Of a stretch of 37,179 nt of DNA, positions 30,159 through 37,179 are shown in pieces. Every line of letters begins with the position of its first letter. The stretch's first letter is position 1. The notes beneath the pieces were generated by a model. It did no database searches. It saw only the letters and a program-made list of their open reading frames with translations, and was not told the origin of the DNA. The position numbers and the translations under genes were made by a program. Source of the stretch: a virus; the IMG/VR virus record IMGVR_UViG_3300035074_000063, positions 1 to 37,179 of that record; one strand, written 5' to 3'.

Positions 30159-30285
30159 GGCAACAGATTTGCAATGTTTGAGCGATGCGACCTATGCACG
30201 GCTGGCTGAACGCAACCGCTTGGCCCGGCAGTATGCCGAGCAGTTGGAGCTAATTATCGACTCGACTCAGGGCGAGGGCCAATGA
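30019..30285 (+). CDS. Rz1: Rz1-like outer-membrane lipoprotein spanin
   Basis: 88 aa starting at ATG 30019 inside Rz, with GGAG upstream. A signal sequence ends in a lipobox L-T-G-C (Cys22), then a Pro-rich stretch (P-L-T-R-P-P-R-P-V-L-P) as in Rz1 proteins. It extends past the Rz stop and overlaps the next gene's ATG by 4 bp. The upstream extension of this frame to 29836 is inside Rz and is not the real start. Confidence 0.8.
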   Translation: MQAHRNIWIYVMILIMTGLTGCPSPLPAQIIQEPLTRPPRPVLPAIKATDLQCLSDATYARLAERNRLARQYAEQLELIIDSTQGEGQ

Positions 30286-30545
30286 AAGGACTGGAATCAC
30301 TGCTTAATCCTCCTGAGCACATGAACGAGGATGAGCGAATTGAGCAAGCCGAGCAGTTCTACCAGGATTTATCGTTATTGCAACACCAACAGGCGACGGC
30401 GGTAGATCCTGATGCGGTATCGGCCGAATTTTGCGAGGAATGCGGCAATGCCATTCCTGAACAACGGCGTAAAGCGATGCCGGGCGTGGAATTATGCGTG
30501 GCCTGTAAGCGAGTACAAGAACAACAAGAAAGGATGTACCGATGA
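30282..30545 (+). CDS. TraR/DksA-type zinc finger protein
   Basis: 87 aa. C51-E-E-C54 and C72-V-A-C75 form the four-Cys zinc finger of the short TraR/DksA family, with the E-x-R-R-K-A-x-P-G-V-x-L-C pattern between them. Short phage members bind RNA polymerase without ppGpp and adjust transcription. ATGA-type overlaps link it to Rz1 and the DUF2730 gene. Length is normal for the short class. Confidence 0.85.
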   Translation: MKGLESLLNPPEHMNEDERIEQAEQFYQDLSLLQHQQATAVDPDAVSAEFCEECGNAIPEQRRKAMPGVELCVACKRVQEQQERMYR

Positions 30546-30922
30546 GTGTCAGTTTTGATTTTAATTTTTGGACCATCCTGCTGTTTGCGATGAATTTTGG
30601 GCTGGCGTTGTTTGTCGCGATCAGTAATCGCAGCAAGGTGGCTGAAGACGAACTCAAGGACATGAAGAAGGACCTTCAAGAGGATATTAAGAAGTCTAAA
30701 GAATCCATCACTAAGCGCATTGAAACGCATGGCGAGCGGTTAGCGCGGATTGAATCGGATATCGAAAACAGCATCGGTGACGATGACATCAAAGCGGTCC
30801 ATCGGCGGGTTGATGAGTTATCGGCCAGTTCCAACGAGATGAAAGGCCAGCTATCCATGATTATTAAGGGGCTGGATGAAATTCAAAAGATCATGTTATC
30901 CGGGAGGCTCAATCATGGCTGA
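30542..30922 (+). CDS. DUF2730 (Mu gp25-like) protein
   Basis: 126 aa. A single N-terminal membrane helix (F-W-T-I-L-L-F-A-M-N-F-G-L-A-L-F-V) and a long charged coiled coil match the DUF2730 family. Its place between DksA-like and gp26-like genes is the same as in Mu. The role is unknown; a membrane-anchored assembly or lysis helper has been suggested by layout only. Confidence 0.8.
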   Translation: MSVSFDFNFWTILLFAMNFGLALFVAISNRSKVAEDELKDMKKDLQEDIKKSKESITKRIETHGERLARIESDIENSIGDDDIKAVHRRVDELSASSNEMKGQLSMIIKGLDEIQKIMLSGRLNHG

Positions 30923-31217
30923 CAATAACCGCGCCGATCTTCGGCTCCTCATTTTACGGTTGCTCCGCGGCCAATCCGGCTATGTCGCTAACCAAGAGGT
31001 ATTGCTGGCTAAACTGCGTGATCAAGGTCATGCAATCAACCGCGATCAATTACATATCGAACTGGCCTGGCTGGATCAGGTGGCTGATGCGATTGTCGAT
31101 CAAGTATCCGGGGGCGTGCATATCGCGACCTTAACCGGTGACGGCCTGGAGGTGGTGGAAGGCCTGCGGGATATTCCCGGTATTCGCCGTCCTCGTCCTG
31201 ATGAGTTGAAAGGCTGA
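30915..31217 (+). CDS. VpaChn25_0724 family (Mu gp26-like) protein
   Basis: 100 aa from ATG 30915; an earlier in-frame ATG at 30876 would lie deep in the DUF2730 gene. A winged-helix-like fold is suggested by A-N-Q-E-V-L-L-A-K-L-R-D-Q-G-H-A-I-N-R-D-Q-L and I-E-L-A-W-L-D. This family always precedes DUF3486 and the terminase in Mu-like phages. A paralog lies at 26489-26821. Confidence 0.8.
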   Translation: MADNNRADLRLLILRLLRGQSGYVANQEVLLAKLRDQGHAINRDQLHIELAWLDQVADAIVDQVSGGVHIATLTGDGLEVVEGLRDIPGIRRPRPDELKG

Positions 31218-31816
31218 TGGCTAAGCGCTCAACGATCAAAACGCAAGTGCCGCGCGAGATACAAGAAGAGTTTAATGCTCGTTTGGTTGCCGGGGGCTTT
31301 GCTGATTACGAGGGCTTGACCGACTGGCTGAATGATCGTCTGGCCGACGATGGTTTATCGGTCCGGATCAGCAAAACGTCGGCGTTCCGTTATGGCGCTG
31401 AGTTCCAGGAGCAATTTGAGCGTGACATGGCCGAGCAGCGACAGCTGTACCAAATCGCTAAAACCTCGTTGGCTGATAACCAGGACCCCGAAGGCGTGGT
31501 ACGCGAGGCGACGATACGCACTATGCAAACGCGCTTGTTGAGAATATCAATCGCGCTGCGCGATGCCGAGGAAGCGGGTGACGATCCGCATTTGCTGGCA
31601 GAGACGAGCAGCAAAATTGCTAAAGCAATAGCTGACCTGGGGCGGACGGATATTTTATCCCAGAAATATAAGGCCGAACTTGAAGAGGCCGTTTACAAGG
31701 CCCGCATGGACGTGATTAAACGCCTGCGCGACTTCATCAGCGATCAGTTTCCGGGCATGAAAAAATCCTTTGCCGTCGTTTTAAAACCGTTTGCTGAGCT
31801 ATTAGCCAATGGCTAA
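31217..31816 (+). CDS. DUF3486 (Mu gp27-like), small terminase candidate
   Basis: 199 aa. It opens M-A-K-R-S-T-I-K-T-Q-V-P-R-E-I-Q-E-E-F-N with an HTH-like N-terminal region and L-T-D-W-L-N-D-R-L, then a helical body, as in DUF3486 proteins. The gene lies directly before the large terminase, with an 8-bp overlap, so a small-terminase role in recognising phage ends is likely. Confidence 0.8.
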   Translation: MAKRSTIKTQVPREIQEEFNARLVAGGFADYEGLTDWLNDRLADDGLSVRISKTSAFRYGAEFQEQFERDMAEQRQLYQIAKTSLADNQDPEGVVREATIRTMQTRLLRISIALRDAEEAGDDPHLLAETSSKIAKAIADLGRTDILSQKYKAELEEAVYKARMDVIKRLRDFISDQFPGMKKSFAVVLKPFAELLANG

Positions 31817-33263
31817 ACGCATCCGCAAGGAGTTTTTGGGCGAAGTATCGGACATTGCCGAAGCGGTCCGGGCCGAGGCCGAGAATGCCGAAAGCGACAG
31901 TACGCTGTCGTTTGGCGACTGGTGCCGCGAGGCCAGCCCGGAATTTCGCTGGGACTGGCCGCATTTGGCCTTCATCCGCTCCAAGCTGGAACCGATTACC
32001 GAGATGCTGGAGCAGTCGCTACGCGGCGAGGTTTCCGAGCACAAGCCCCGGCACTTGATTCTGTCGGTGCCGCCCCGGCACGGCAAGTCCGAACAAGTGA
32101 CGGTGCGCTTTCCGGCCTACCTGATGGAGCGCTGGCCGAAGCTGCGCACCATTGTCGGCGCTTATAACGCCGCCCTGGCGTTGAAATTTTCCCGTAAAAC
32201 CCGGCGCATTGCCGCGCCGCGTGTCGATTTAGCTAAAGACGCCAATACCACCAGCGAATGGGAAACGTCCGGAGGCGGCGGCTTGCGTGCCGTCGGTGCC
32301 GGTGGCGGGGTGACCGGCCACGGCGCGAATCTGATCATCATCGACGACCCGGTTAAGTCCCGCGAAGAAGCCAACTCGGAGACCTACCGCGAGAAAATCT
32401 GGGACTGGTTTACCGACGACATCTTCACCCGGCTGGAACCCGGCGGCGTAATGATCATCATCATGACCCGCTGGCACGAAGACGATCTGGTCGGCCGCAT
32501 CCTGAAAAGCGACTTTGCCGATGACTTTGAGGTGATCAACCTGGCGGCCGAAGCTGAATACGGCGACCCGTTGGGGCGGCCGGTCGGTGCGGCGTTGTGC
32601 CCGGCCCGGTTTAATGAAGCCGCGTTGGCTAAGCTGCGTACGATCCTGGGCCGCAGTTACTACTCGCTGTACCAGGGCCGCCCGGCGGCGGTCGAAGGCG
32701 ACATCATCAACATCACCTGGTTTAAGCGCTACCGGTACAAGCCGCGCTTTACCCGGATTGTGCAAAGCTGGGACACGGCGCAAAAAGCGGCACTGAAAAA
32801 CGATTACAACGTCTGCACCACCTGGGGCGAAACCGAAGAAGGCGATGATTATTTGCTCGATGTGTACCGGGAAAAGCTGGAATATCCGAAGCTCAAGCGG
32901 GCGGCCATCGAGCAAAAGAAGCGCTGGAGCCCGAGCGCGATCCTGATCGAGGACAAGGGCCACGGCACCGCCCTGGGCCAGGAATTAAAAGAATTGCCGG
33001 GTTACAGCGTGATCATGATCGAGCCGGAGGGCGATAAGGTCACGCGGATGAGCGTGGAATCGTCGGCTATCGAATCCGGCCGGGTTTGGCTGCCTGACGA
33101 GCATACCGTGCCCTGGTCGGCCGAGTTCGAGAACGAATGCACCAATTTTCCGGCCGTTAAACACGATGACCAGGTGGACTCGATGTCGCAATACCTGTTC
33201 TGGAAACGTAACCCTAACAAGAAAAAGGCCGATTATCGGGCCTGGAGTTTGCCGTGGCTATAA
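31809..33263 (+). CDS. terL: Large terminase subunit (TerL)
   Basis: 484 aa. The ATPase domain has Walker A P-P-R-H-G-K-S (88-94), Walker B L-I-I-I-D-D (175-180) and T-R-W-H-E-D-D-L (220-227). The nuclease domain has S-W-D-T-A (D322), I-E-D-K-G-H-G and a final H-D-D-Q-V-D-S. It packages phage DNA into the head and cuts it, in Mu-like phages after host flanks. Size fits the Mu gp28 and related large terminases. Confidence 0.92.
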   Translation: MAKRIRKEFLGEVSDIAEAVRAEAENAESDSTLSFGDWCREASPEFRWDWPHLAFIRSKLEPITEMLEQSLRGEVSEHKPRHLILSVPPRHGKSEQVTVRFPAYLMERWPKLRTIVGAYNAALALKFSRKTRRIAAPRVDLAKDANTTSEWETSGGGGLRAVGAGGGVTGHGANLIIIDDPVKSREEANSETYREKIWDWFTDDIFTRLEPGGVMIIIMTRWHEDDLVGRILKSDFADDFEVINLAAEAEYGDPLGRPVGAALCPARFNEAALAKLRTILGRSYYSLYQGRPAAVEGDIINITWFKRYRYKPRFTRIVQSWDTAQKAALKNDYNVCTTWGETEEGDDYLLDVYREKLEYPKLKRAAIEQKKRWSPSAILIEDKGHGTALGQELKELPGYSVIMIEPEGDKVTRMSVESSAIESGRVWLPDEHTVPWSAEFENECTNFPAVKHDDQVDSMSQYLFWKRNPNKKKADYRAWSLPWL

Positions 33264-33415
33264 GTCTTTACATCGAAATTGGCAGCCTGTACGTAATGTA
33301 TTGGTTAGGTCGTTTTCACGAGCGAGGACAATCCAGTTTTAAAAGTATGGGCAAGGCCATGTTAATCGGCCTTATTTGGCCAATTCATCTATTAATCATA
33401 TTAATCAGTAAATAA
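33254..33415 (+). CDS. Small membrane protein between terL and portal (53 aa)
   Basis: 53 aa from GTG 33254, overlapping terL by 10 bp and ending two bases before the portal ATG. It has a hydrophobic N-terminal stretch (Y-I-E-I-G-S-L-Y-V-M-Y-W-L-G) and a longer C-terminal one (M-L-I-G-L-I-W-P-I-H-L-L-I-I-L-I), so one or two membrane helices. The exact fit in an otherwise tight operon suggests it is real. It may be a second lysis/holin-type or superinfection protein. Function unknown. Confidence 0.6.
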   Translation: MAISLYIEIGSLYVMYWLGRFHERGQSSFKSMGKAMLIGLIWPIHLLIILISK

Positions 33416-33417
33416 AG

Positions 33418-34749
33418 ATGGCTATAAACCGCACATCCGATCAATTCCTGCTGGACGCCTACTCCGGCCAAGGTGGCTTTGCCACCGGCGACTACCTGGT
33501 TGCGCATCCGCGCGAATCCGAGACTAAATTAGAGCGGCGCAAAGAGCTGGCCGTGTATCCCAATTTCACCCGCAAGATCGTCGATGTGTTTATGGGCTTT
33601 CTCTGGAAACAAGCCCCCAGCCGCGAAACCGACGATCTGTATGCGCAATTTGCCGCCAATGCCGACGGCGCGGGCGGCAAGCTGGATACGGTGTTGTCCA
33701 GCTATCAGCGTCTGGCGATGATTTTGGGTACGGTGTACGTGATCGTCGATAAGCCGCCGACACAAGGCCGCACCAAAGCCGACCAGGCGATGCCATATCT
33801 AGCCTTGCGCTTGAAAAGCCAGTTGGTCGCGGAGACCAAGAACGCCGCCGGGGTGTGGCAATCGGTGACCTTTAGCGAACAGGCCGGCAACGAAACGGTG
33901 TACCGCACGTTTACGGTGTCTGGTTGGAAGTTGACCAAGGACATCAACGGCGAAGAAATTATTGTCAACGATGGGCAAGCCGGGCAAGGCGTCTACAGCC
34001 TGGGCCGGGTGCCGGTGGTGCGTCTGCATATCGCCAAGCCGTTGAATCCGACCGACAGCAGCAGCCAGTCTTGGGTTTACGATTTGGCGCAACTGAATTG
34101 GGACTTGTTTAACTTGCGCTCGGAACTGCGTGAGTTATTGCGCTCGCAAACCTTTGCCATTCTGGCGCTGCCGGTGGTGGATGGTAGCGAGCGCGAAAAG
34201 CTCCAGGATATGACCATCAGCACCGAGAATGCCTTGACCTACAACCCGGCAGGCGGCGGCAAGCCTGACTTTATCGCGCCGCCCGCCGACCCGGTCGAGC
34301 TGTACATGAAGCAAATCGCCGCGACGATTGAAGATATTTACCGGATCGCCAACCTGGAGTTTGTCGGCGGCGTGCAGCAATCCGGCGTTGCCCTGTCCTT
34401 TCACTTCCAGGAAGCCAACAGCAGTTTACGCGGCATGGCCGAGATGTGCGAGAGCGCCGAAACCGACATCGCAGCGCTGGTGTACTTATGGCAGGCCGGC
34501 ACCTTTAGCGGCAATATCGCCTATTCGAACGATTTTAATTTATCGGACGTGTCGGCAGCCATTGCCACGGCGCTGGATACAGTCACCCTGGGCATGGGCA
34601 GCGAGTTCGACAAGGCTATCAAAAAACGCCTGGTCAAGCAGATATTGGGCAACGATACCGCGGCCGGCACGATGGCGGCGATTGATAAGGAGATTGATGC
34701 ACAGGGGGATGAGTACGGGGATCGACTGGCACGGCAGGCGGGAGCATGA
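33418..34749 (+). CDS. Portal protein (DUF4055-like)
   Basis: 443 aa in the portal position between terminase and MuF genes. It contains Y-P-N-F-T-R-K-I-V-D-V-F-M-G-F-L-W near the start, a long mixed middle and Y-R-I-A-N-L-E-F-V-G-G, S-G-V-A-L-S-F-H-F-Q-E-A-N-S in the last third. This is closer to DUF4055-type portals than to the Mu portal (DUF935). It forms the dodecameric ring at the head vertex. Its stop overlaps the next start by 4 bp. Confidence 0.75.
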   Translation: MAINRTSDQFLLDAYSGQGGFATGDYLVAHPRESETKLERRKELAVYPNFTRKIVDVFMGFLWKQAPSRETDDLYAQFAANADGAGGKLDTVLSSYQRLAMILGTVYVIVDKPPTQGRTKADQAMPYLALRLKSQLVAETKNAAGVWQSVTFSEQAGNETVYRTFTVSGWKLTKDINGEEIIVNDGQAGQGVYSLGRVPVVRLHIAKPLNPTDSSSQSWVYDLAQLNWDLFNLRSELRELLRSQTFAILALPVVDGSEREKLQDMTISTENALTYNPAGGGKPDFIAPPADPVELYMKQIAATIEDIYRIANLEFVGGVQQSGVALSFHFQEANSSLRGMAEMCESAETDIAALVYLWQAGTFSGNIAYSNDFNLSDVSAAIATALDTVTLGMGSEFDKAIKKRLVKQILGNDTAAGTMAAIDKEIDAQGDEYGDRLARQAGA

Positions 34750-34997
34750 GCAATATTACCTATTTAGCCGATAAACTCGATAACGCTCTGCTGGATACGC
34801 CGCTGCATGCCCTGGAGTTGGTTAAGGAGCGCATAGAAACCGGCCAGCAGTCGCCGACCAAGTTAATCGTAATAAGTCTGGATGATAGCGACGGTCTGTA
34901 TGATGTTAAGTGGCAGCAAGCCGGGATGACCATGTCGCAATTGCTGGCTTTGTTGGAGATTGTCAAGTCAATAGCTATTAACGAGATGGGCTATTGA
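34746..34997 (+). CDS. Small protein between portal and MuF, unknown (83 aa)
   Basis: 83 aa, acidic. T-K-L-I-V-I-S-L-D-D-S-D-G-L-Y-D-V-K-W-Q-Q-A-G-M-T-M-S-Q-L-L-A-L-L-E-I suggests strands then a helix. Similar small proteins occur near phage portals. The ATGA overlap with the portal shows joint translation. It has no known role. Confidence 0.6.
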   Translation: MSNITYLADKLDNALLDTPLHALELVKERIETGQQSPTKLIVISLDDSDGLYDVKWQQAGMTMSQLLALLEIVKSIAINEMGY

Positions 34998-35003
34998 CCG
35001 GAA

Positions 35004-36446
35004 ATGACCGACTACCCCGAACTCTACCAACGCCTGGCGCAAGAAATCCTCAAGCGCGACGGCCAAATAACCGCCGACACCGGCGCTTTCATCAAGCAAT
35101 TTCTAACTCAGTTGCAAGCGGAAGGCTGGCAACTGTCAGGCGACGCTGAAACGGCCCTGAATAGCCACTTAAGCGGCATTAATACGGTCATTCAGGACGC
35201 TATCGGTAGCGCCGTCGCTGTCGCCTCCGGTTTGCCGTTGACGCCCGCCAATCTGCAATCAGAAACGGTGCTGAAGCTGGCCGAGCAAGCGTTTGTTGAA
35301 AGTTGGCCGGATGGCTTGACCTTATCCGATCGGGTTTGGCGCTGGCAAAAAGATACCCGTACCGGCGTGCAACAGCAATTGCAAGCCGGTATCCGCCAGG
35401 GCAAAGCCGTTAATGCCGTGCTCTACGACATGCAGCGGGTCATCGAGCGCGGCGGCAACCGCTTCAAGATCGTCACCGATCACGCCGACGACTGGGTCAC
35501 GGAACTGCACGCGTCGGCCACGGCGCTGATTCATGATCCGGCCGCCAAAGCCGCCTGGAAAGTGACCGTCGGCGAAGCGGAAGAGCGTATATCGATGCTC
35601 AAGGCCACGGGTTCCCGTCATGCCGCTGAGCGGGTCCTGGATCAAGTCAAGAACGCGGTCGCAAAAGGTTCCGAAGAACTGGTCGATAAAGCGGTGAAAT
35701 GGTGGTTGTATGATAAGCAGTTGTACAACCTGAAGCGCATCGCCCGGACCGAAATGGCGACCGCCGGGCATCGGGCGGTGATTGCCTCGGTGGAGGGCGA
35801 CGAGTCGATTATCGGCTTTCAATGGCGGCTATCCGGCAGTCATCCAACAGCCGACATTTGCGATTATTACGCCAACATCGAGATGGGCCTGGGCAAAGGT
35901 GTGTGGACTAAAGAGGCGGTGCCGCATCACAAGGCCCACCCGCATTGCATGTGCCTGTTGATTCCACGGGTGACGCCGATCCAGCAAAAAGGCTCGAAGA
36001 ACTACGCCGAGTTTGTCAATAACGCTACGCACGGGCAACGGCAAACTTTATTGCCGAACTGGGCGCAAAGCGCCTTGCAAGCCGGTGTGCCGCTAAACGA
36101 CTTAATCCGGCCGGACGGTTTGGGACTGGTGACGCATAAAGCCCTAAAAGCGCAATCACCTTTTGAAGCGGCTCGCTATAAAGGCGGCGCGCATCACGGC
36201 TGGTATCGGCAACAACAAGAACTAACTGATGCCGAGCTGAAAAAAGGCATAAAATCATTGCAGAAGCAGATAGAAAAACACCGGCTTTGGATTAGCGACC
36301 CGACTACAAAAATCCCCGGCTTTGCAAACTTTCATCCGGATAGACAATCAAATTTAATTGAACGAAAATGGCCGCAAGACATTCAGCGGCAACAAGAACA
36401 GATCGGCATACTTGAAGGCATTTTACGGAAACGCAACCATGACTAA
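35004..36446 (+). CDS. MuF-like minor head protein with C-terminal extension
   Basis: 480 aa. The helical N-terminal two thirds lead to the MuF domain: R-T-E-M-A-T-A-G-H-R-A (about 248), Q-W-R-L-S-G-S-H-P-T-A-D-I-C-D (about 273) and K-A-H-P-H-C-M-C-L-L (about 310). After about residue 385 there is a separate basic domain (G-G-A-H-H-G-W-Y, then a Lys/Gln-rich coiled helix, then N-L-I-E-R-K-W-P-Q-D-I) that resembles C-terminal add-ons of MuF and polymorphic-toxin proteins. It is ejected or sits inside the head in related phages. The toxin idea is inference. Confidence 0.75.
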   Translation: MTDYPELYQRLAQEILKRDGQITADTGAFIKQFLTQLQAEGWQLSGDAETALNSHLSGINTVIQDAIGSAVAVASGLPLTPANLQSETVLKLAEQAFVESWPDGLTLSDRVWRWQKDTRTGVQQQLQAGIRQGKAVNAVLYDMQRVIERGGNRFKIVTDHADDWVTELHASATALIHDPAAKAAWKVTVGEAEERISMLKATGSRHAAERVLDQVKNAVAKGSEELVDKAVKWWLYDKQLYNLKRIARTEMATAGHRAVIASVEGDESIIGFQWRLSGSHPTADICDYYANIEMGLGKGVWTKEAVPHHKAHPHCMCLLIPRVTPIQQKGSKNYAEFVNNATHGQRQTLLPNWAQSALQAGVPLNDLIRPDGLGLVTHKALKAQSPFEAARYKGGAHHGWYRQQQELTDAELKKGIKSLQKQIEKHRLWISDPTTKIPGFANFHPDRQSNLIERKWPQDIQRQQEQIGILEGILRKRNHD

Positions 36447-36654
36447 AGAAACTAGATACGCATCCATTCTGAACATTGTGATTGAAGTAGCTAAGGCCCG
36501 AGGGCTGGAGAACCCCGGCAGCGACGAGGCGGCTTTGTGTTACGACTTACTCGAAGCGGCCATATCGGAAGCCGAGGTTTGGGGTGTACCACTGGAGGAG
36601 ATCGGGCTGTATCAGTTCGATACGCAGCAGCTGCTCAGTAAAAAAATCGCTTGA
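36439..36654 (+). CDS. Small acidic protein after MuF (71 aa), possible partner
   Basis: 71 aa from ATG 36439, overlapping the MuF stop by 8 bp; an upstream frame start at 36358 lies inside MuF. The protein is acidic and helical (S-D-E-A-A-L-C-Y-D-L-L-E-A-A-I-S-E-A-E-V-W-G-V). Its charge is opposite to the MuF C-terminal domain, and it is co-translated with it. An immunity or chaperone partner is possible but not shown. Confidence 0.55.
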   Translation: MTKETRYASILNIVIEVAKARGLENPGSDEAALCYDLLEAAISEAEVWGVPLEEIGLYQFDTQQLLSKKIA

Positions 36655-36835
36655 AAAAATGCCAGGCCGAAAAAGCGCCGTTAATCGTGGTGTTTAAATT
36701 TTAAATAAGATTTAAGCTCCTAAAATCAAGCACCGGCGCAAAAAATGGCGTTTTGCGGTGTTGGCTGAGGTTGGGTTTAATCCAGTCTTGAAATTTAGCG
36801 GTTTAATCGCTAGTTACGTCTTTATACTTAGGTGA

Positions 36836-36857
36836 AAATACCTATCTACTTTTCAGC
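36836..36857 (+). repeat. AAATACCTATC direct repeat, copy 1
   Basis: AAATACCTATC followed by a TTTTC-x-GC block matches 37026-37048 with one indel. The two lie 190 bp apart. The reverse complement GATAGGT occurs again at 37172-37178. Confidence 0.45.
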
Positions 36858-36884
36858 CAAAAAAGGCAAATTTTTTTGCTCTTT

Positions 36885-36917
36885 TTTGTTTCACATTATG
36901 AAACAAATTTTTATTTC
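36885..36917 (+). terminator. Possible late-operon terminator
   Basis: TTTGTTTC and GAAACAAA form an 8-bp stem around a 7-base loop, then TTTTTATTTC follows. The stem is AT-rich, so the strength is doubtful. It is the first hairpin with a T-run after the last plus-strand gene. Confidence 0.4.
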
Positions 36918-36970
36918 TCATTCCGTATAATTCCCTTTTATTCCGTTTTATTTCGATTTATCTCACCGAT
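36911..36970 (+). repeat. 10-bp phased tandem repeat
   Basis: About five degenerate units with consensus near TTCCGTTTTA repeat every 10 bp (starting 36911, 36921, 36931, 36941, 36951, and a weaker 36961). The period matches the DNA helix turn. Confidence 0.6.
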
Positions 36971-37025
36971 TACGGTTTAAATATCTCACTCCTGAACAAC
37001 TGCTGAGAAAAAACATAAGCCGCAG

Positions 37026-37048
37026 AAATACCTATCAAAGTTTTCGGC
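37026..37048 (+). repeat. AAATACCTATC direct repeat, copy 2
   Basis: Second copy of the 36836-36857 element, with one extra base in the middle. It lies in the right non-coding end, outside all phage genes. Confidence 0.45.
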
Positions 37049-37179
37049 TTGTAAGCCAATAGCCAATGTCGATATGGGTATTAGTGCGTATATTGCTGAT
37101 TTTATTGGTGTGTTATAAAACATCCAGCGTGGGCATATCGCCGGGGACGTGAGTTGTCACTTAAGTTTATGGATAGGTC

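Larger units (their letters stand above)
36655..37179. other. Right non-coding AT-rich end
   Basis: No gene above 20 codons is convincing. It holds an imperfect CACCG...CGGTG dyad near 36741-36761, a repeated AAATACCTATC pair, a T-rich hairpin that may end the late transcript, and a 10-bp phased repeat. The right phage/host junction may lie here but could not be set. Confidence 0.5.

Noticed and set aside
32229-32963. Minus-strand 244-aa open frame inside the large terminase
   Set aside because: It is a GC-rich shadow of the terminase, whose motifs are all intact on the plus strand.
35322-35822. Minus-strand 166-aa open frame inside the MuF gene
   Set aside because: Antisense to conserved MuF coding sequence, with shadow-like His/Arg/Gly-rich composition.
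448-36654. Two neighbouring incomplete prophages instead of one
   Set aside because: Virion genes in the two arms complement each other without duplication, and only one transposase, B, mor and repressor are present.
122-37169. TTATG in both flanks as a 5-bp target duplication
   Set aside because: Five bases match easily by chance, and the adjoining bases do not give the expected TG...CA phage ends.
1-37179. tRNA or rRNA genes
   Set aside because: No cloverleaf-like or rRNA-like stretch was recognised on either strand by reading.

Overview
The window holds what looks like a nearly complete Mu-like transposable siphophage genome (prophage) of about 36-37 kb, with a little sequence at each end that may be host DNA. 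The diagnostic genes are a DDE transposase of the Mu A type, a Mu B-type AAA+ target-capture ATPase, GemA, a Mor-family activator, gp36/gp37-like genes, the gp25/gp26/gp27 (DUF2730/VpaChn25_0724/DUF3486) series, large terminase and a MuF head protein. The long tape measure and the absence of sheath and baseplate genes point to a long non-contractile tail. The host is probably a gammaproteobacterium. Palindromic intergenic repeats of the GTTGGGCT...AGCCCAAC and GGTGCGC kinds recall methanotroph-type genomes, but this is a weak inference.

Layout, left to right. 1-447: possible end of a tandem-repeat ORF, then non-coding DNA with candidate transposase-end repeats. 448-14503 (all minus): tail fibre module, tail protein, tape measure, tail chaperone pair with a -1 frameshift site, tail tube, neck proteins, P22-type coat and scaffold. 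14504-14778: control region. 14779-23831 (all minus): the early operon read from right to left, with small regulators, a 329-aa protein, transposase A, five small genes, ATPase B, small genes, DUF3164, gemA and mor, mostly linked by ATGA, TAATG or TAA-ATG junctions. 23945-28384: an immunity and accessory region with rha, HTH genes, an XRE repressor on the plus strand, several plus-strand insertions and many palindromic repeats. 28381-30285: lysis region, with endolysin (minus), a terminator-bounded secreted protein, a holin candidate and nested Rz/Rz1 (plus). 30282-36654 (all plus): packaging and head genes, from the DksA-like protein to terminase, portal and MuF. 36655-37179: AT-rich non-coding end with a 10-bp phased repeat.

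How it works together. A divergent control region at 25992-26038 has a near-consensus leftward promoter whose 17-bp spacer is filled by a perfect palindrome, next to the rightward repressor gene. This is a classic lysogeny switch. Derepression would transcribe leftward through A and B to mor. Mor would then turn on the late genes, and an identical 17-bp motif lies in front of both late clusters (14573-14589 and 29082-29098).

The main surprises are a virion gene set split into two arms that flank a central early region, with packaging genes rightward and capsid/tail genes leftward; an exact A AAA AAC slippery site joining the two tail chaperone ORFs; several unannotated small coupled genes; a frameshifted lysis-region gene; and a second copy of the gp26-like gene beside the repressor.
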